64,000 nucleotides of DNA from Burkholderia gladioli (GTDB lineage: Bacteria; Pseudomonadota; Gammaproteobacteria; Burkholderiales; Burkholderiaceae): the NCBI RefSeq assembly GCF_000959725.1, contig NZ_CP009322.1, forward strand, positions 2,728,001 to 2,792,000, in the 5' to 3' direction. The notes below the pieces were generated by a model, which was not told the origin of the DNA, made no database searches, and saw only the letters and a list, made by a program, of their open reading frames with translations. Below are positions 62,640-64,000 of this stretch, piece by piece; position 1 is the stretch's first letter; the number at the start of each line of letters is the position of its first letter. A program made the translations under genes and the position numbers.

Positions 62640-64000
62640 ATGCAGGTATTGACAGCCGATCAGGCAACAGCCTTGATCCATGACGGCGATACGATCGTTA
62701 TCGGCGGTTCGGGGTCGGGACATGCCATCCCGGAAGCGCTGATCGAGGCGGTGGAGCGGCGCTTCCTGGCCACGGCGGCACCGCGTTCGATCACGTCGCT
62801 GCACCCGGTTGGACTGGGAGATCGCTCGCATCGCGGCATTTCGCATTTTGCGCACCCTGGCCTGCTCAAGCGCGTGGTGTGCGGCACCGTGGTCGACGCG
62901 CCGGCGGTTGCCGACATGGCCAACCGCAATGAAATCGAAGCCTACACGCTGCCGCAAGGCGCGCTTTCGCAACTGATGCGGGAAATCGCTGCGGGGCGCC
63001 CGGGGCTGCTGACCCACGTCGGACTGCATACCTTCGTCGACCCGCGCATCAGCGGCGGCAAGCAGAGCACGCGCTGCACCGACGACCTGGTCGAGCTGGT
63101 GGAACTCAAGGGGCGCGAATGGCTGTTCTACAAGCCGTTCGATATCGACGTGGCCTTCCTGCGCGGCACCACCGCCGATCAGGACGGCAATATCTCGATG
63201 GAAGACGAGGCCGTGTTCGGCGAGATGCTGTCGATGGCGCAAGCCACGCGACGTTGCGGCGGGATCGTGATCGTGCAGGTCAAGCGTCTCGCGCAGCGCG
63301 GCACCCTGCCGGGCAAGACCGTCAAGATTCCGGGCATGCTGGTGGACGTGGTAGTGGTCGAGCCGGACCAGCACCAGACCTACCAGACGCGTCACGACCC
63401 GGCTTTCGCGGGCCAACTGCGCATTCCGCTCGGCTCGTTCCCGACCCTGCCCCTGGACGAGCGGAAGATCGTCGCGCGACGCTGCGCGATGGAACTGGAA
63501 GCGGATGCGATCTGCAACGTGGGCTCGGGCATCTGCACGGGCATCGGCATCGTGGCCGCCGAGGAGAACATCCTCGAGCACATCGTGCTGACCAACGAGC
63601 AGGGCCTGATCGGCGGCGCACCGGCCAACGGCCTGGACGCCGGCGCCTCCCGCAACTACTGGGCGATGATCGATCAGCCCTACCAATTCGATTTCTACGA
63701 CGGCGGCGGCCTCGATCTCGCCTTCCTCTCGGCGGTCGAGGTGGATGCGCAAGGCAGCGTGAATATCAGCCGGTTCGCCAACCGGGTGATCGGCATCGGC
63801 GGCTTCGTCAATATCAGCCAGAATGCCCGCAAGATGGTGTTCGGCGGCACATTTACCGCGGGCGGCCTGCAGATCGCCACCGGCGACGGCCAACTCGCCA
63901 TCGTGACCGAGGGCAAGCATCGCAAGTTCGTCGAGAAGCTCGAACAGGTTTCCTATAGTGGTCCATATGGACGCGAGCGCGGCCAGACCACGCTGTTCGT
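62640..64000 (+). CDS. CoA-transferase, propionate/acetate (family I) type, cut by window edge
   Basis: At least 453 residues from the ATG at 62640; GGTGGAG precedes. Alpha half: VLTADQATALIHDGDTIVIG, GGSGSGHAIPEALIEAVE. Beta half carries the catalytic Glu in LTNEQGLIGG (about E320), then MVFGGTFTAGGLQIATG. It fits fused family I CoA-transferases (YdiF/Pct type), moving CoA between short acyl groups. With the MaoC gene it suggests breakdown of a short hydroxy- or unsaturated acid. The C-terminus lies beyond the window. Confidence 0.88.
   Translation, partial: MQVLTADQATALIHDGDTIVIGGSGSGHAIPEALIEAVERRFLATAAPRSITSLHPVGLGDRSHRGISHFAHPGLLKRVVCGTVVDAPAVADMANRNEIEAYTLPQGALSQLMREIAAGRPGLLTHVGLHTFVDPRISGGKQSTRCTDDLVELVELKGREWLFYKPFDIDVAFLRGTTADQDGNISMEDEAVFGEMLSMAQATRRCGGIVIVQVKRLAQRGTLPGKTVKIPGMLVDVVVVEPDQHQTYQTRHDPAFAGQLRIPLGSFPTLPLDERKIVARRCAMELEADAICNVGSGICTGIGIVAAEENILEHIVLTNEQGLIGGAPANGLDAGASRNYWAMIDQPYQFDFYDGGGLDLAFLSAVEVDAQGSVNISRFANRVIGIGGFVNISQNARKMVFGGTFTAGGLQIATGDGQLAIVTEGKHRKFVEKLEQVSYSGPYGRERGQTTLF

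Overview
The window is GC-rich (except one AT-rich gap and several promoters) and looks like an accessory-rich stretch of a Burkholderia sensu stricto genome, probably the second replicon of a plant-associated species. That assignment is an inference from gene content: H-NS-type and YxWxPGHW-type small proteins, many LysR and MocR regulators, IS5 and IS66 elements. No rRNA, tRNA or CRISPR array was seen.

Left end (1-4.4 kb): a guanidine assimilation locus. A carboxylase of the 'urea carboxylase' family (cut by the window edge) and two DUF1989 'urea carboxylase-associated' proteins run leftward. An NMT1-type substrate-binding protein runs rightward. Between them are two divergent guanidine-I (ykkC) riboswitches, each behind a sigma-54 -24/-12 element, and a 41-codon small ORF on the rightward transcript. 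Nitrogen limitation would start transcription and guanidine would license it.

4.4-12.4 kb: LysR regulator, AT-rich gap, fatty-acid desaturase, small protein, EamA exporter, then an amidohydrolase/MFS pair with a divergent LysR regulator (likely a small catabolic unit). 12.4-19.3 kb: exported and envelope proteins around a stand-alone bamA: two LprI/DUF1311 proteins, a DUF4142 protein, a 133-aa protein and a lipoprotein. 19.3-29.2 kb: mixed genes, including a degenerate GGDEF protein, an Rrf2 regulator with a matching operator at an NADH-dehydrogenase-like gene, a MocR regulator, azoreductase, GNAT and a frameshifted LysR gene.

29.6-44.1 kb: exported polysaccharide enzymes (PL7 alginate-lyase-like, GH92 alpha-mannosidase, GH3 beta-glucosidase), an ECF sigma/anti-sigma/periplasmic sensor operon beside small exported repeat proteins, an H-NS protein and a DUF1800/DUF1501 pair. 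44.1-54.7 kb: a small NAD(P)-binding oxidoreductase, an FAD monooxygenase, an SDR/HxlR pair, an IS5-family element and a complete oppABCDF operon.

54.7-64 kb: an ABM-domain protein, an SDR gene split by a 2,590-bp IS66 element with a perfect 8-bp target duplication, a LysR regulator, a GlcG/HbpS-like exported protein, and a MaoC - TetR - CoA-transferase cluster (the last cut by the window edge) in which both enzyme genes carry the same 16-nt TetR-like operator.
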